64,000 nt of DNA from Mesorhizobium sangaii (GTDB lineage Bacteria > Pseudomonadota > Alphaproteobacteria > Rhizobiales > Rhizobiaceae). Positions 35,974 to 44,715 of the stretch are shown piece by piece. The DNA lies in the NCBI RefSeq assembly GCF_014207355.1, contig NZ_JACHEF010000001.1, forward strand, positions 1,483,241 through 1,547,240. Reading direction: 5' to 3'. How positions within the stretch are numbered: position 1 is the stretch's first letter; the number at the start of each line of letters is the position of its first letter. The translations under genes and the position numbers were made by a program. The notes under the pieces are model-generated. The model was given only the letters and a program-made list of their open reading frames with translations, did not search any database and was not told the origin of the DNA.

Positions 35974-36765
35974 TTATTGATCGAGCTTGCGGACGACATA
36001 AAGGTCTTGGTGCGCCCACCAAAACGCCTGCTGGAAGCGGATCAGTTCGGCCCCTTCGATGTCGGACACTGCCTTTTGAACATAACCAAGGGAAACGGCG
36101 CTTGTTCCATAGTCGCGAGCGTCCAGATCGCGCTGGTCGCTCTTCGAGTTCCAATAAAATCCTGTGTCATCAAATTGCGCGGGCGAACCCCCAGCTCTCA
36201 TATTTCGGAGAGTGACGGCTCCGTGAGTTGTGAAAACAAAGATGCCCCCCGGCTTCACTGCCGTGAAAACGCGAGAGAGCCAAGGCGCGAAGGTAGCGTC
36301 TGGCATGTGCGAAAAAAACGATAGGGCGAAGACAACATCAAACTCGTCGTCGATGCTCCAGTCCTCCGGTTTTGTGGACGAGAGGTGTGCCCTAACGCCG
36401 ATCTTGCTTGATAGGAATTCGACGGCATTAGGGTGAACGTCGCTGGAAACCCATGCTGTATCCGGCAGAACATGCTTCGCGTAGCGCGCGACGCGGCCAT
36501 AACCCGACGCGAACTCAAGGACGCTGGATGGGCCAGATGAAAGGTGTTCGCGGCAAAGGTTGGCGAAGCGCTTGGCGCAATCTTCTCCCCCTGTGAAATA
36601 GGCTTCGATCGCGTTGCGGTGATCTGTCGGAAACACGGCCCGGACGAAGAAATCGAGCAGCATGTCATCCTTGCTGATCTCATAGGCGACCTTTTTGACT
36701 TCGGCGATCGACCGGGCGAGTGGTTCATGCTCTGCCAGTATGCCGGTAATATCGATATCTGACAT
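35974..36765 (-). CDS. Class I SAM-dependent methyltransferase
   Basis: 263 residues from ATG 36765. Motif I is VLEFASGYGRVARYA at about 82-96, motif II is VSSDVHPNAVEFL, and motif IV/post is FDVVFALSFFSHM. The C-terminal HQDLYVVRKL resembles methyltransferases of surface-glycan loci, including the one at 25313. It is convergent to the zinc-ribbon methyltransferase, with about 60 bases between the stops. Substrate unknown. Confidence 0.85.
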   Translation of the reverse strand: MSDIDITGILAEHEPLARSIAEVKKVAYEISKDDMLLDFFVRAVFPTDHRNAIEAYFTGGEDCAKRFANLCREHLSSGPSSVLEFASGYGRVARYAKHVLPDTAWVSSDVHPNAVEFLSSKIGVRAHLSSTKPEDWSIDDEFDVVFALSFFSHMPDATFAPWLSRVFTAVKPGGIFVFTTHGAVTLRNMRAGGSPAQFDDTGFYWNSKSDQRDLDARDYGTSAVSLGYVQKAVSDIEGAELIRFQQAFWWAHQDLYVVRKLDQ

Positions 36766-36782
36766 CGATTCTCTCCGAGCCC

Positions 36783-36824
36783 TCTGCCGCCAACCTACAA
36801 GCCGTCTGCCGCCAACCTACAAGC
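36783..36824. repeat. 20-base tandem direct repeat
   Basis: TCTGCCGCCAACCTACAAGC occurs at 36783-36802 and 36805-36824 (period 22), just upstream of the minus-strand methyltransferase start. Probably a slippage duplication in its 5' region. Confidence 0.75.
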
Positions 36825-37049
36825 TGGAGACAATTAAACAATCTGCAGCCTGCCTTTTAGGTCGCGTTTGTCTGGCGTGGAGGACCGACACGAATTTGCG
36901 TCGCGGCGCGTTCGGGTCATCCGGGCGCTGCGGAAATCGCTTATCGGTCAAAGCGGAACGAGAGAACAGACAGGCAGCGCCGACCGTTGCTCAACCGGGC
37001 CGACTAGGCGTAGGAAGAGCGAGACAAGTCCGTCATAGAGCCTGCACTC

Positions 37050-37994
37050 ATGCCCAGGGCAATCCTTCATATCGGCCTCGCCAAGACCGGAACGACGTTC
37101 CTGCAGAACTGGCTCCGATACAACAGTGCTGTCCTGCGCCAGGCCGGCTTCTACGTCGCTCCTGACATGGCCTCCCATCAAGTCGCCGCAAGCCTGGTCC
37201 AGGACGTGTCTCGGCGCGCCTTGGACGATATCAGGGGTCTCGCTAGCCTTCCTGACGAGAAGGAGACGCTGTTCTCGTACGACCCCGATCTGGTGTCGAT
37301 CATATCGTCAGAATACTTTCATATCTGCGATCCGCTGCATGTGGCGGAATATTTCAGGCAGGAGAATGTGGACGTCGTCATGATCGTCTGTGTCCTGAGG
37401 CGGCAGGACATCCTGTCAGCTAGCGGCTATGCGCAGGACATCAAGTCGCTCGGGCGCAGCGATATTGTAGACGGCGCCGAATATCTCCCCCATCTTGACT
37501 GGAATTGCCTCTACGAGAGCTGGGCCGGCGCATTTCCCGATGCCGCCATGCGGATGATCAACTATAGCCCGCGTTCGCTGCTGAGCGCGTTCAAGGTGCG
37601 GCTGGGTATTTGCATCGACACGATCGATCAGGTGCAGGAAATTCATGCCAACCGCAGCCTTAACGCCGAACTGACCGAGGTGGCGCGAATGCTCAACGAG
37701 CGAGGTCTGCCACCGATGTCAGAAGCGCTTTTGGCTCTTCAACGACACCGGCCAGGGCCGCCGTTCGGGTTGCCGGCGTATGTCGTAAGACAGTTTGAGG
37801 ACGCTTATCTCGGTTCCAATCGCAGGCTGGCCGACCGGCTGCGGGATCCTGAATTTGAGGAAATGTCACGGCCCGGATGGCATACGGACGGAGTGTGCAT
37901 GGCCGGACAGATCGACGACGCCAGATTCGCCGAAATCATCAAACTGGCAGAGCGGGAAGGCGCTAGCATTGGGCATCTCGAGACATCGACTTGA
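37050..37994 (+). CDS. Sulfotransferase-like P-loop protein
   Basis: 314 residues. The N-terminal HIGLAKTGTTFLQNWL matches the 5'-phosphosulfate-binding loop of PAPS-dependent sulfotransferases (KTGTT type). A hydrophobic strand and arginines at VVMIVCVLRRQDILSASGYA match the 3'-phosphate site region. It lies at the end of the glycan-decoration cluster, so sulfation of a surface polysaccharide is a reasonable inference, in analogy to sulfated Nod factors and polysaccharides in rhizobia. PAPS synthesis genes are not in the window. Start ATG 37050 has only a weak upstream ribosome signal. Confidence 0.72.
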   Translation: MPRAILHIGLAKTGTTFLQNWLRYNSAVLRQAGFYVAPDMASHQVAASLVQDVSRRALDDIRGLASLPDEKETLFSYDPDLVSIISSEYFHICDPLHVAEYFRQENVDVVMIVCVLRRQDILSASGYAQDIKSLGRSDIVDGAEYLPHLDWNCLYESWAGAFPDAAMRMINYSPRSLLSAFKVRLGICIDTIDQVQEIHANRSLNAELTEVARMLNERGLPPMSEALLALQRHRPGPPFGLPAYVVRQFEDAYLGSNRRLADRLRDPEFEEMSRPGWHTDGVCMAGQIDDARFAEIIKLAEREGASIGHLETST

Positions 37995-38155
37995 AATTCG
38001 GTCGAGCTTCTTTGCCTTTCCATTTATACTCGGATTTCTCACAGACAATTGCTATCAGACGCTCGAATGCGCACATCGGCGTTCCGCGAGAGCTGGGGGC
38101 CAATTGTGCCAGGTTCGAGTCGGCCTCGGACGTCGTCACGCAGCGTGCCCATCAC

Positions 38156-39214
38156 TTATCCGGCTACAGCGACAACAGCGTCGACAAGGGCCTACGGTGC
38201 TTCCTGGGGCAGGTTGTGGCCGATGCCTCCCTTGATTAATCGGTGCTCGTATTTGCCCGAAAACATCTTGGCGTACGCGCTTGGGTCCGGATGGGGCGCC
38301 CCATTGGCGTCACCCTCGAGCGTAATCGTGGGGACACCGATCACGGGAGCCGTGGCGAGCCGCTTCTCAAGGTCGTCGTACTGTGCTTCGCCCTCTGCCA
38401 GCCCAAGCCGCCAGCGGTAATTGTGGATCGTGGATCGCGACATGATCGGGATTGTCGAAAGCTGTTGCCGATCGCGCGAAAGTGGCGTCGTCGAACTTCC
38501 ATTGCGGCGAGGCGAGTTCCCAGATCAGGCGCACGAAGTCGCGCGTGTATTTGGCGTAGCCGGCCGCGCCACGCTCGGTCGCGAAATAGTACTGGTAACC
38601 ACCACTGCAACTCGGCCTTTGGGGGCAGTGGCACCTTGCCAGCTTGCTGATTGCCGATCAGATAGCCGCTCACAGACACCAGCGCCTTGCAGCGCTCCGG
38701 CCAGAGCGCGGCGATAATATTGGCGGTCCGCGCGCCCCAGTCATAAGCGCCGAAGACGGCGCTATCGATTTTCAGCGCGTCCATCAGTGCGATGATGTCG
38801 ACGGCGAGCGCCGCCTGCTGGCCTTTGCGCGGCGTTTCGGCGGACAGAAAGCGGGTAGTACCGTAGCCGCGTAGATAGGGAACGATCACCCGATAGCCGG
38901 CCTTGGCCAGGATCGGAGCCACGTCGACATAGCTGTGAATGTCGTAAGGCCAGCCATGCAGCAAGATCACAACAGGGCCATTTTCAGGGCCATCTTGAGC
39001 GTATCCAACATTCAGCACGCCGGCGTCGATCTGCTTTAGCGCCGCGAAGGAAAGTATGCGCTCCAGCCTGAACTGTGGAACCTGAGTCCGTCTGTTGTGC
39101 CGCTGCCGCCGATCCGAGCGTGCCGAGCTGAGCGGCAACGAAGCCCGTCGTGGCGACCGCAAAGAAATCAAGACGGCTTGGTGCGACCTGATCCAAGGCA
39201 TTGAAGCTCTTCAT
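38156..39214 (-). pseudogene. Decayed alpha/beta hydrolase (epoxide hydrolase-like)
   Basis: Pieces of one alpha/beta hydrolase are spread over three reading frames. ATG 39214 begins MKSFNALDQ with a Tat-like signal (SRLDFFAVATTGFVAAQLG). A frameshift near 39068 leads into VGYAQDGPENGPVVILLHGW, the oxyanion-hole region, and AVFGAYDWGARTA, where the nucleophile aspartate or serine would sit. A second shift near 38604 leads into YQYYFATERG and YAKYTRDFVRLIWELASPQW. A third near 38430 leads into HNYRWRLGLAEGE. HNLPQEAP is then followed by an in-frame TAG at 38192, beyond which coding character continues to a TAA at 38156. At least three shifts plus one nonsense codon make loss of function very likely. 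Confidence 0.85.
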
Positions 39215-39331
39215 CTGTTGGTTCCTTCTCTTCGATGGTTCAGGATCGGACCGCAGGGCACCCATCGGTACTCGGGAGCGTTCGGGTGCGAGATCATCGC
39301 GACATTCGTCAGGTCGCCTATGCCTGTTTGC

Positions 39332-39367
39332 TGTCTGGCGGCGGCCCATAATGGGCGCCGCCAGACA
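39332..39367 (-). terminator. Strong hairpin downstream of the Liv-type binding protein gene
   Basis: The arms GTCTGGCGGCG (39333-39343) and CGCCGCCAGAC (39356-39366) pair perfectly, and an inner CCCAT/ATGGG extends the stem. It lies about 14 bases past the stop at 39381 and probably ends the minus-strand transcript. There is no clear T-run. Confidence 0.65.
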
Positions 39368-39380
39368 AGCCATTCAAGCG

Positions 39381-40640
39381 TTACTGCAATTTCGCCTGCA
39401 GCGCGTTGACGTCGTCGGTGGTCATTTCACCGTCGGTTGTCACCTTGCCGTCGACGATCTTCCAGAGGCGGAACGGGCCGGTGATGTCGCCATATTTGTC
39501 GAAGGCGACGGGACCGATGACGCCTTCGTAGCGGATCGGCTTGCCGTCCTTGATCAGGCCGAGCGCCTTGGCGAACTCGTCCTTGCCGGCAAAGATCGGC
39601 GTGCCGGCCGGGTCGACCGCCTTGTACATCGCGTCCTTGATCTTGGCTGGATCCTCGGAGCCGGCAATCGCGATGGCGAGGCCGACGATGGCGCCGGCAT
39701 CATAGGAACGGTCGGCCGCCGGATTGGACGGCTCGATGCCGGAAAATTCCTTGTAGTTCTTCGTGAAATAGTCGGTGGAGGCCGTCGGGCTGGTGCCGGA
39801 CGACGTGCCATAGGCGTCCTTCAGATAGTCGGCGCCGACGGACTCGATGAAGTCCGGACTGTTCATGCCGTCGTTGAGCAGGAATTTCTGCACACCGCCC
39901 TGCGAAATCCAGGTGCGGGCAACCGTCGCGCCGTCGACCGGCGTGCTGACGAGGTAGAGCCCGTCGGGTTCGCCAGCCATCGCGGCCGTGACTTCCGAGG
40001 CATAGCTCGACTGCTTTTCGTTGTAGGGCGTGTCGGAAACGATGGTGCCGCCGAGCGCTTTGTAGGCACGCGAGAATTCGGCCACCATGTTGACGCCGAA
40101 GTCATTGTTGACGTGGATGATCGACAGTTTCTTGAAGCCCTTGTCGATGGCATATTTGGCGGCGGCGACGCCCTGCAACGCATCCGAGGTGATGGTGCGG
40201 AAGAAGATGCCGTTGGTCTTGCCGTCGCGGCCAAGCGCCGTCAGCGTCGGCGACGACGAAGCCGGCGACACCTGGACGATCTTGGCCGGTGCCGTGACCG
40301 AGGTCAGGATCGGGATCGACACCGACGAGATGATCCCGCCGATGATGACCGGCACCTTCTTGACCTGAACCAGCTGGGTCGCGGCGTCGACAGCGATGTT
40401 GCCCTGGCTCTGGCTGTCGCGCGTGTCGGTCGCCAGGTCGCAGCCGCGCACGCCGCCGGCGGCGTTGATGTCGCGGAAGGCCATCTCGACCGACTTGGCG
40501 CCGGCCTGACCGTATTCGCCGGCCGGGCCGGTTAGTTCCATGACGAGGCCGACGGTGATCTTGCAATCGGCCGCTTGCGCTGCACCGGCCATAGTTACGA
40601 TGGCGAGCGCGGTGGTGAGTTGAAGTATCGTCTTTCTCAT
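39381..40640 (-). CDS. ABC transporter substrate-binding protein, Liv/branched-chain amino acid type
   Basis: 419 residues with a signal peptide (MRKTILQLTTALAIVTMAGA, cleavage at AQA-AD). The mature protein begins CKITVGLVMELTGPAGEYG, the type I periplasmic-binding fold of LivK-like proteins (Peripla_BP_6), with AFRDINAAGGVRG typical of the family. It is the periplasmic receptor for the permeases and ATPases encoded divergently at 43915-47364. The ligand is unknown: the companion oxidoreductases point to an amine or amino-acid derivative and not necessarily leucine. Confidence 0.93.
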   Translation of the reverse strand: MRKTILQLTTALAIVTMAGAAQAADCKITVGLVMELTGPAGEYGQAGAKSVEMAFRDINAAGGVRGCDLATDTRDSQSQGNIAVDAATQLVQVKKVPVIIGGIISSVSIPILTSVTAPAKIVQVSPASSSPTLTALGRDGKTNGIFFRTITSDALQGVAAAKYAIDKGFKKLSIIHVNNDFGVNMVAEFSRAYKALGGTIVSDTPYNEKQSSYASEVTAAMAGEPDGLYLVSTPVDGATVARTWISQGGVQKFLLNDGMNSPDFIESVGADYLKDAYGTSSGTSPTASTDYFTKNYKEFSGIEPSNPAADRSYDAGAIVGLAIAIAGSEDPAKIKDAMYKAVDPAGTPIFAGKDEFAKALGLIKDGKPIRYEGVIGPVAFDKYGDITGPFRLWKIVDGKVTTDGEMTTDDVNALQAKLQ

Positions 40641-40742
40641 TGTTGTTCCCCTTGGAGCTACACGAACTGGATTACATGTCTCTTTGTTTGCGCATCGGAC
40701 TAACCCAAAAACCGCTTCGCACTCTTTGTCCGATGCTCCTGT

Positions 40743-41171
40743 TCAGCCTTCCGGCACCTGCAGCCAGGTTTCATGCAGATGTCGCCATAGGACACCGTTG
40801 GGCGCCGATGAACTGGTGGTGAAGACGGCGCTCGACTGGCGGCGGCTGTGCTTGCCACCGCGCAGTTGCGCCTCGACGTAGAAGACGACGATCGTCTCGG
40901 CATCCTGCCAGCCCGGCCGGATGCCCTCGATCGAAATGGCGAAGCCGTCGTCACAAGTGGCGCGGCTGGTGCGGACATGATCGACGACCGCGTCGCGATC
41001 GAGGATCTGGCCGTCCGGTGCGACCATGGCGAAGCCGTCGCCCATGACGCGCTCGAAGCGGCTGAAGTCGGCTTTATTGGCGCGGGCCGCGACGAACCAG
41101 TCGACGAAAAAGCGATGCAGGTCGACGATTTCGGCGCTGGCGCGCGAAAACAGGGAGGGCTGGCCGCTCAT
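40743..41171 (-). CDS. SnoaL-like/DUF4440 small protein
   Basis: 142 residues, ATG 41171 overlapping the stop of the aldo/keto reductase gene (ATGA). The pattern (FFVDWFVAARANKADF, GDGFAMVAPDGQILDRDAVV, and a C-terminal strand WRHLHETWLQVPEG) fits the NTF2-like cone fold of the SnoaL/DUF4440 group. Members include small isomerases, cyclases and lyases. Its place in the operon suggests a catabolic side step; no specific reaction can be assigned. Confidence 0.72.
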   Translation of the reverse strand: MSGQPSLFSRASAEIVDLHRFFVDWFVAARANKADFSRFERVMGDGFAMVAPDGQILDRDAVVDHVRTSRATCDDGFAISIEGIRPGWQDAETIVVFYVEAQLRGGKHSRRQSSAVFTTSSSAPNGVLWRHLHETWLQVPEG

Positions 41172-42223
41172 TGTTTCCCCGCATTGAGGTTGTAGTGCAT
41201 GATCGAACCGTGGCGGCCGTGGCGGTCGCGCTCCAGCGTGTAGACATCGCCCTCGAGGCCGGAGCCTTGCGCGATGACGCCGGTAATCCGCGCCCGGTCT
41301 TCGGCATCGAGCGTAACGTCCATGATGCCGGCGTTGGCAAGCGCATGCGCCTGGTTGCGAGCACCGACGATGACGGCCGCCACTTGCGGCTGTTCCAGCA
41401 CCCAGGCGCTGGCGATGGTGGCGATGTCGACGCCGTGGCGGTCGCCGACTGCCTTCAGCACCTGAAGCAACTGCTGGAACAGGTCCCAGCCGCCAAAGTC
41501 ATCGATGATCAGCTTGTATTTGACCAGCGAGCGGTTTTCGAGCGGGGTGGCCGGCTCGGCCATGCCTAGCCATTTGTTGGCGAGGAAGCCGCCGGCGACG
41601 GAGCCGTAGCAGAGGAAGCTGACGCCGTTTTTCGCGGCGAGTGCGGAAAGGCTGTTGCTCGGTCGCTGGTCGAGCACGGAATATTGCAGCTGCTGGCTCA
41701 CCAGCGGAATGCCGGCCGCGAGGATTTCGGCCAGCCGCGGCGTGTCGAAATTGGTGGTGCCGAGATTGCGAACCTTGCCTTCAAGGCGAAGCTCGTTGAG
41801 CCAGCCCATCGCCTCGACATAGCGCGGCTGCGCATAGTCCCACCAGTGGAACTGCACAAGATCGAGCCGCTCGGTCTTCAGCCGCCGCAGCGATTGCTCG
41901 ACGATGCCCCTGATGTAATCGCGGCTGACGTTGGCCAGCCGTTCAAGGTCGGGCACCAGCTTGGTGTGCACCTTCATCCTGGCGGCGACGTCGAGACCGC
42001 GTTCGTTGGCCAGCCGCAGGCGCGCCGCACCGATCAACTCCTCGACGCCGATGTAGATATCGGCGCAGTCATAGGTGAAGATGCCGGCATCGAAGGTGGC
42101 AATCAGATCGGTCACCGCTTGCCCGCGGTCGATCGCGCCATGGCCTCCGGCGAGCTGCCAGCCACCGCGAATGACACGCGAGATGGTGTAGCCGGGGCCG
42201 AGTTCGAACGTCTTGGCACTCAT
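41168..42223 (-). CDS. Aldo/keto reductase
   Basis: 351 residues from ATG 42223. The TIM-barrel pattern of the aldo/keto reductase superfamily includes FTYDCADIYIGVEEL (catalytic Asp and Tyr region), KVHTKLVPD (catalytic Lys), LDLVQFHWWDY (His) and VIVGARNQAH near the NADP site. It reduces carbonyl compounds with NADPH. It is coupled on both sides (ATGA) within the minus-strand operon of the transport locus, so it probably acts on the imported compound. The longer frame to 42502 runs into the TIGR04076 gene and is not used. Confidence 0.88.
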   Translation of the reverse strand: MSAKTFELGPGYTISRVIRGGWQLAGGHGAIDRGQAVTDLIATFDAGIFTYDCADIYIGVEELIGAARLRLANERGLDVAARMKVHTKLVPDLERLANVSRDYIRGIVEQSLRRLKTERLDLVQFHWWDYAQPRYVEAMGWLNELRLEGKVRNLGTTNFDTPRLAEILAAGIPLVSQQLQYSVLDQRPSNSLSALAAKNGVSFLCYGSVAGGFLANKWLGMAEPATPLENRSLVKYKLIIDDFGGWDLFQQLLQVLKAVGDRHGVDIATIASAWVLEQPQVAAVIVGARNQAHALANAGIMDVTLDAEDRARITGVIAQGSGLEGDVYTLERDRHGRHGSIMHYNLNAGKQ

Positions 42224-42573
42224 TTGTCGTCTCTCTGCTTCGGCAGCGGCACTGCCGTCGTCTCGGCATGGCTGAACCGCCGCTTGGCTACCCTGACGAT
42301 CCTCAGCCGGCTGGCGCAATTGGGATCGGGACAAGCGATCTCGGCGTCCGAGGTCATCCAGTCGTTGGGGTGGGTCGGGCGCTGCTTGGCGGCCAACAAC
42401 GGCAACACGGCCGCAATCGAATAGATCGAAAAACCCTGGCCGGCCGGCATCGACAGCATCTCGCCTTTGAGCTCGAAATAGTCGCCGGCCCTGGCGCCGC
42501 AATAGATCGGCTTGCCTTCCGGGATGACCGCCTCGACGCGGAGATCGAAAAGCTCGAAACTGTCGTCGGCCAT
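42220..42573 (-). CDS. TIGR04076-family small protein
   Basis: 117 residues from ATG 42573. The sequence (VEAVIPEGKPIYCGARAGDY, FELKGEMLSMPAGQGFSIY, then ACPDPNCASRLRIVRVA) has the features of TIGR04076 proteins: three conserved cysteines and the PxxxFCxYSI-like middle region. Function of the family is not known; it often accompanies aldo/keto reductases, and here it overlaps one by four bases. Cysteines in IYCGA, ACPD and NCAS could bind metal. Confidence 0.75.
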   Translation of the reverse strand: MADDSFELFDLRVEAVIPEGKPIYCGARAGDYFELKGEMLSMPAGQGFSIYSIAAVLPLLAAKQRPTHPNDWMTSDAEIACPDPNCASRLRIVRVAKRRFSHAETTAVPLPKQRDDK

Positions 42574-42574
42574 G

Positions 42575-43057
42575 TCAGGCCTCCACCAGGCTGAAGGTGA
42601 CGTCACAGGCGCCGTTGTGACGGATGACGCCGCAGGCTGCGGCGAACCGATCGCGCTCTTCGGCGCGAACTTGCGCCACCACGCTGCCGGCGAGCCAGCC
42701 GATCGGGAACAGCAGGCGCGCGCCCTGCCCGTAGTAGAGACCGATGTCGAAGATCGCATTGGGATTGCCACCCCACAAGCGCGGCGGCACATAAGACAGC
42801 ACTATGTCACCCGGCTGCGGCGTCAGCGTCGCGTTCTCGGCCGGCAGAGGCCTGGCATAGGGCTGGCCCTCGAGATCGGCAGCGGGAACCGGGCAGGAGA
42901 TTTCCGGTCCCGTCCACATCGCGTGGATGCCCGGGACGACGCGTGGCGTGCCGAGATATGCCTCGAGAAAGGCAACGTTTTCCGGTGCCTTCTGCGGAAG
43001 CAACAGCGCCGTCACGGAAAGCTGAGAGCGTGGCTCGGTGATCCTGATGGCGGTCAT
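42575..43057 (-). CDS. DUF3830 family protein, cyclophilin-like
   Basis: 160 residues from ATG 43057, overlapping the GntR stop (ATGA). Segments AIHAMWTGPEISCPVP, PQPGDIVLSYVPP and EIFDIGLYYG-type GGNPNAIFDIGLYYGQGARL match DUF3830, small cyclophilin-like beta-barrels found next to amino-acid and hydantoin-type catabolic genes. The molecular role is unestablished. It supports a small-molecule catabolic operon. Confidence 0.72.
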   Translation of the reverse strand: MTAIRITEPRSQLSVTALLLPQKAPENVAFLEAYLGTPRVVPGIHAMWTGPEISCPVPAADLEGQPYARPLPAENATLTPQPGDIVLSYVPPRLWGGNPNAIFDIGLYYGQGARLLFPIGWLAGSVVAQVRAEERDRFAAACGVIRHNGACDVTFSLVEA

Positions 43058-43788
43058 GTCTGGTCTTTCGCGGCGGCGGATTGCAGCTTGCTGCGCAGGA
43101 AGGTGAAGGGCCGGCTGATGTCGGCGGCCAGCGACTCGCGCGCGGCCTGCGCATCCTGGGTGGCCAGTGCCGTGACGATGCGGCGGTGATACTGGGCGGT
43201 ATCGACCTCGCCGGCTTCCGAGAAGGCGTAGATGGCAACACGAATGCAGGGGCCCGATTGCAGCCACAGGCTTTCGATCATCGGGATCAGCACGGCCGAG
43301 CCGCAGGAACGGTAGATCTCGAAATGAAAGCTCTGGTTGAGCGTCACTTCGCGATCGACGTCTTTCTTGTGTTTCAGAGCCCGCATCTCGTCCCATTCGC
43401 CGAGAATGGTCTCGATGGTGGCGATCTGGCGCGGCCCCATGCGGGCGGCGGCCAGTGCGATGGCCTCGCCCTCGATCAGGATACGGGCACGCAAGAGATC
43501 GTCGAGGCGTTCCAGCGTGATTGGCGGCACCCGCACCGAACGGTTGGGCAGCGCCTCCAGCGCCTTTTCGGTGATCAACCGACCGAGCGCTTCGCGCACC
43601 GGCATGGTCGAGGTGACCAGCGCATCGGCAAGGCCACGGATGGTCAGCACCTGGCTTGGCTCGAACAGGCCGCCGATCAGGGCGCGGCGCAATTCCGAAT
43701 AGACGCGATCCTGCACGGTTTCCCGGCCGACAGGCGCCAGTTGGGCCGCGATGGCCTCATTGTTCTTTTCGATGGCGGCCTTTTGCAT
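43054..43788 (-). CDS. GntR family transcriptional regulator, FadR/FCD type
   Basis: 244 residues from ATG 43788. The winged helix is at about 28-90 (QDRVYSELRRALIGGLF, SQVLTIRGLADALVTSTMPV, REALGRLITEKALE). The C-terminal all-helical FCD ligand-binding domain includes the metal-type histidines in LNQSFHFEIYRSCG and TAQYHRRIVTALAT. It is divergent from the ABC transporter genes and heads the minus-strand operon, so it probably controls both arms in response to the transported compound. An ATG at 43866 would extend it across the operator-like repeat and is rejected. Confidence 0.9.
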   Translation of the reverse strand: MQKAAIEKNNEAIAAQLAPVGRETVQDRVYSELRRALIGGLFEPSQVLTIRGLADALVTSTMPVREALGRLITEKALEALPNRSVRVPPITLERLDDLLRARILIEGEAIALAAARMGPRQIATIETILGEWDEMRALKHKKDVDREVTLNQSFHFEIYRSCGSAVLIPMIESLWLQSGPCIRVAIYAFSEAGEVDTAQYHRRIVTALATQDAQAARESLAADISRPFTFLRSKLQSAAAKDQT

Positions 43789-43843
43789 GGAATTCCGTTC
43801 TCGGCCGGTTTTCGGCTTGCAGACGAAATTAAAGCCGAATAGC

Positions 43844-43866
43844 GTGATCAAAGCAAGTGTGATCAC
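43844..43866. promoter_or_regulatory. Candidate GntR operator in the divergent promoter region
   Basis: Perfect inverted repeat GTGATCA (43844-43850) and TGATCAC (43860-43866) with a 9-base spacer, between the regulator (start 43788) and the transporter operon (start 43915). Position and symmetry fit a dimeric GntR site. Confidence 0.55.
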
Positions 43867-43914
43867 AAATCAAAATCAGGAGACGGCAACGATCGTCTTC
43901 GGCCAGAGGGTTTG

Positions 43915-44715
43915 ATGAGCGAGGCAGCGGAACAGCAGGGGCAAGAGACCCGTGCACCGGTTCTGATGGCGAGGAAGGTCGTCAGGCGGTTCGGCGGCCT
44001 CGTCGCCGTCAACGATGTCTCGTTCGACGTAAGGGCAGGAGAAATCCTCGGCCTGATCGGGCCGAACGGCGCCGGCAAGACGACGATGTTCGATCTGCTG
44101 GCCGGCAGCATCCTGCCGACCAGCGGCGATATCCTGCTCAATGGTACGCGCGTTTCGGGCGAAGCCGCGCATCTGCGCATCGGTCGCGGCCTTGGCCGCA
44201 CCTTCCAGATCCCGCGCCCGCTGCCCAACCTGACGCTGATCGAAAACATCATGCTGGCGGCGCAAGGCCAGGCCGGTGAGAAGCTGCTTGCCAATTTCGT
44301 GACGCCATGGCGGGTGGCGGCGCAGGAGAGAGCCGCCAGGACCAAAGCGCTCGAACTGCTGGAGTTGGTCACCCTCACCCATCTCGCGCATGAGCCGGCG
44401 CGGGTGCTTTCCGGCGGCCAGCGCAAGCTGCTCGAACTCGCCCGCGTGATGATGGCCGATCCGGCGATCATCCTGCTCGACGAACCTGCGGCCGGCGTCA
44501 ACGCAACGCTGCTCGAAGTCATCATCGACCGCATCCGTGATATCAACGCGCGCGGCATCACCTTCCTGCTGATCGAGCACAACATCGACATGGTGACGCG
44601 GCTCTGTCATCGCGTCCTCGTCATGGCGAGCGGCCAGTTGCTGAGCGAAGGCACGGCGGAAGAGGTCGCCCGCGACCCGCGCGTCATCGAGGCCTATCTC
44701 GGAGGCACCACATGA
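43915..44715 (+). CDS. ABC transporter ATP-binding protein, LivG type
   Basis: 266 residues. Walker A is GPNGAGKTT at about 46-54, the signature LSGGQRK at about 162, Walker B IILLDEPAAG, and the H-loop IEHNIDMV. LGRTFQIPRPLPNLT is typical of LivG in branched-chain amino-acid-type importers. ATG 43915 follows AGAGGG; a TTG one codon earlier is possible. It is the first gene of a five-gene coupled operon (livG-F-H-M-type, then an oxidoreductase). Confidence 0.93.
   Translation: MSEAAEQQGQETRAPVLMARKVVRRFGGLVAVNDVSFDVRAGEILGLIGPNGAGKTTMFDLLAGSILPTSGDILLNGTRVSGEAAHLRIGRGLGRTFQIPRPLPNLTLIENIMLAAQGQAGEKLLANFVTPWRVAAQERAARTKALELLELVTLTHLAHEPARVLSGGQRKLLELARVMMADPAIILLDEPAAGVNATLLEVIIDRIRDINARGITFLLIEHNIDMVTRLCHRVLVMASGQLLSEGTAEEVARDPRVIEAYLGGTT

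Noticed and set aside
38341-39201. 286-codon frame as an intact hydrolase gene
   Set aside because: Its first 40 and last 75 residues are out-of-frame sequence; the true gene runs through three frames and is a pseudogene.
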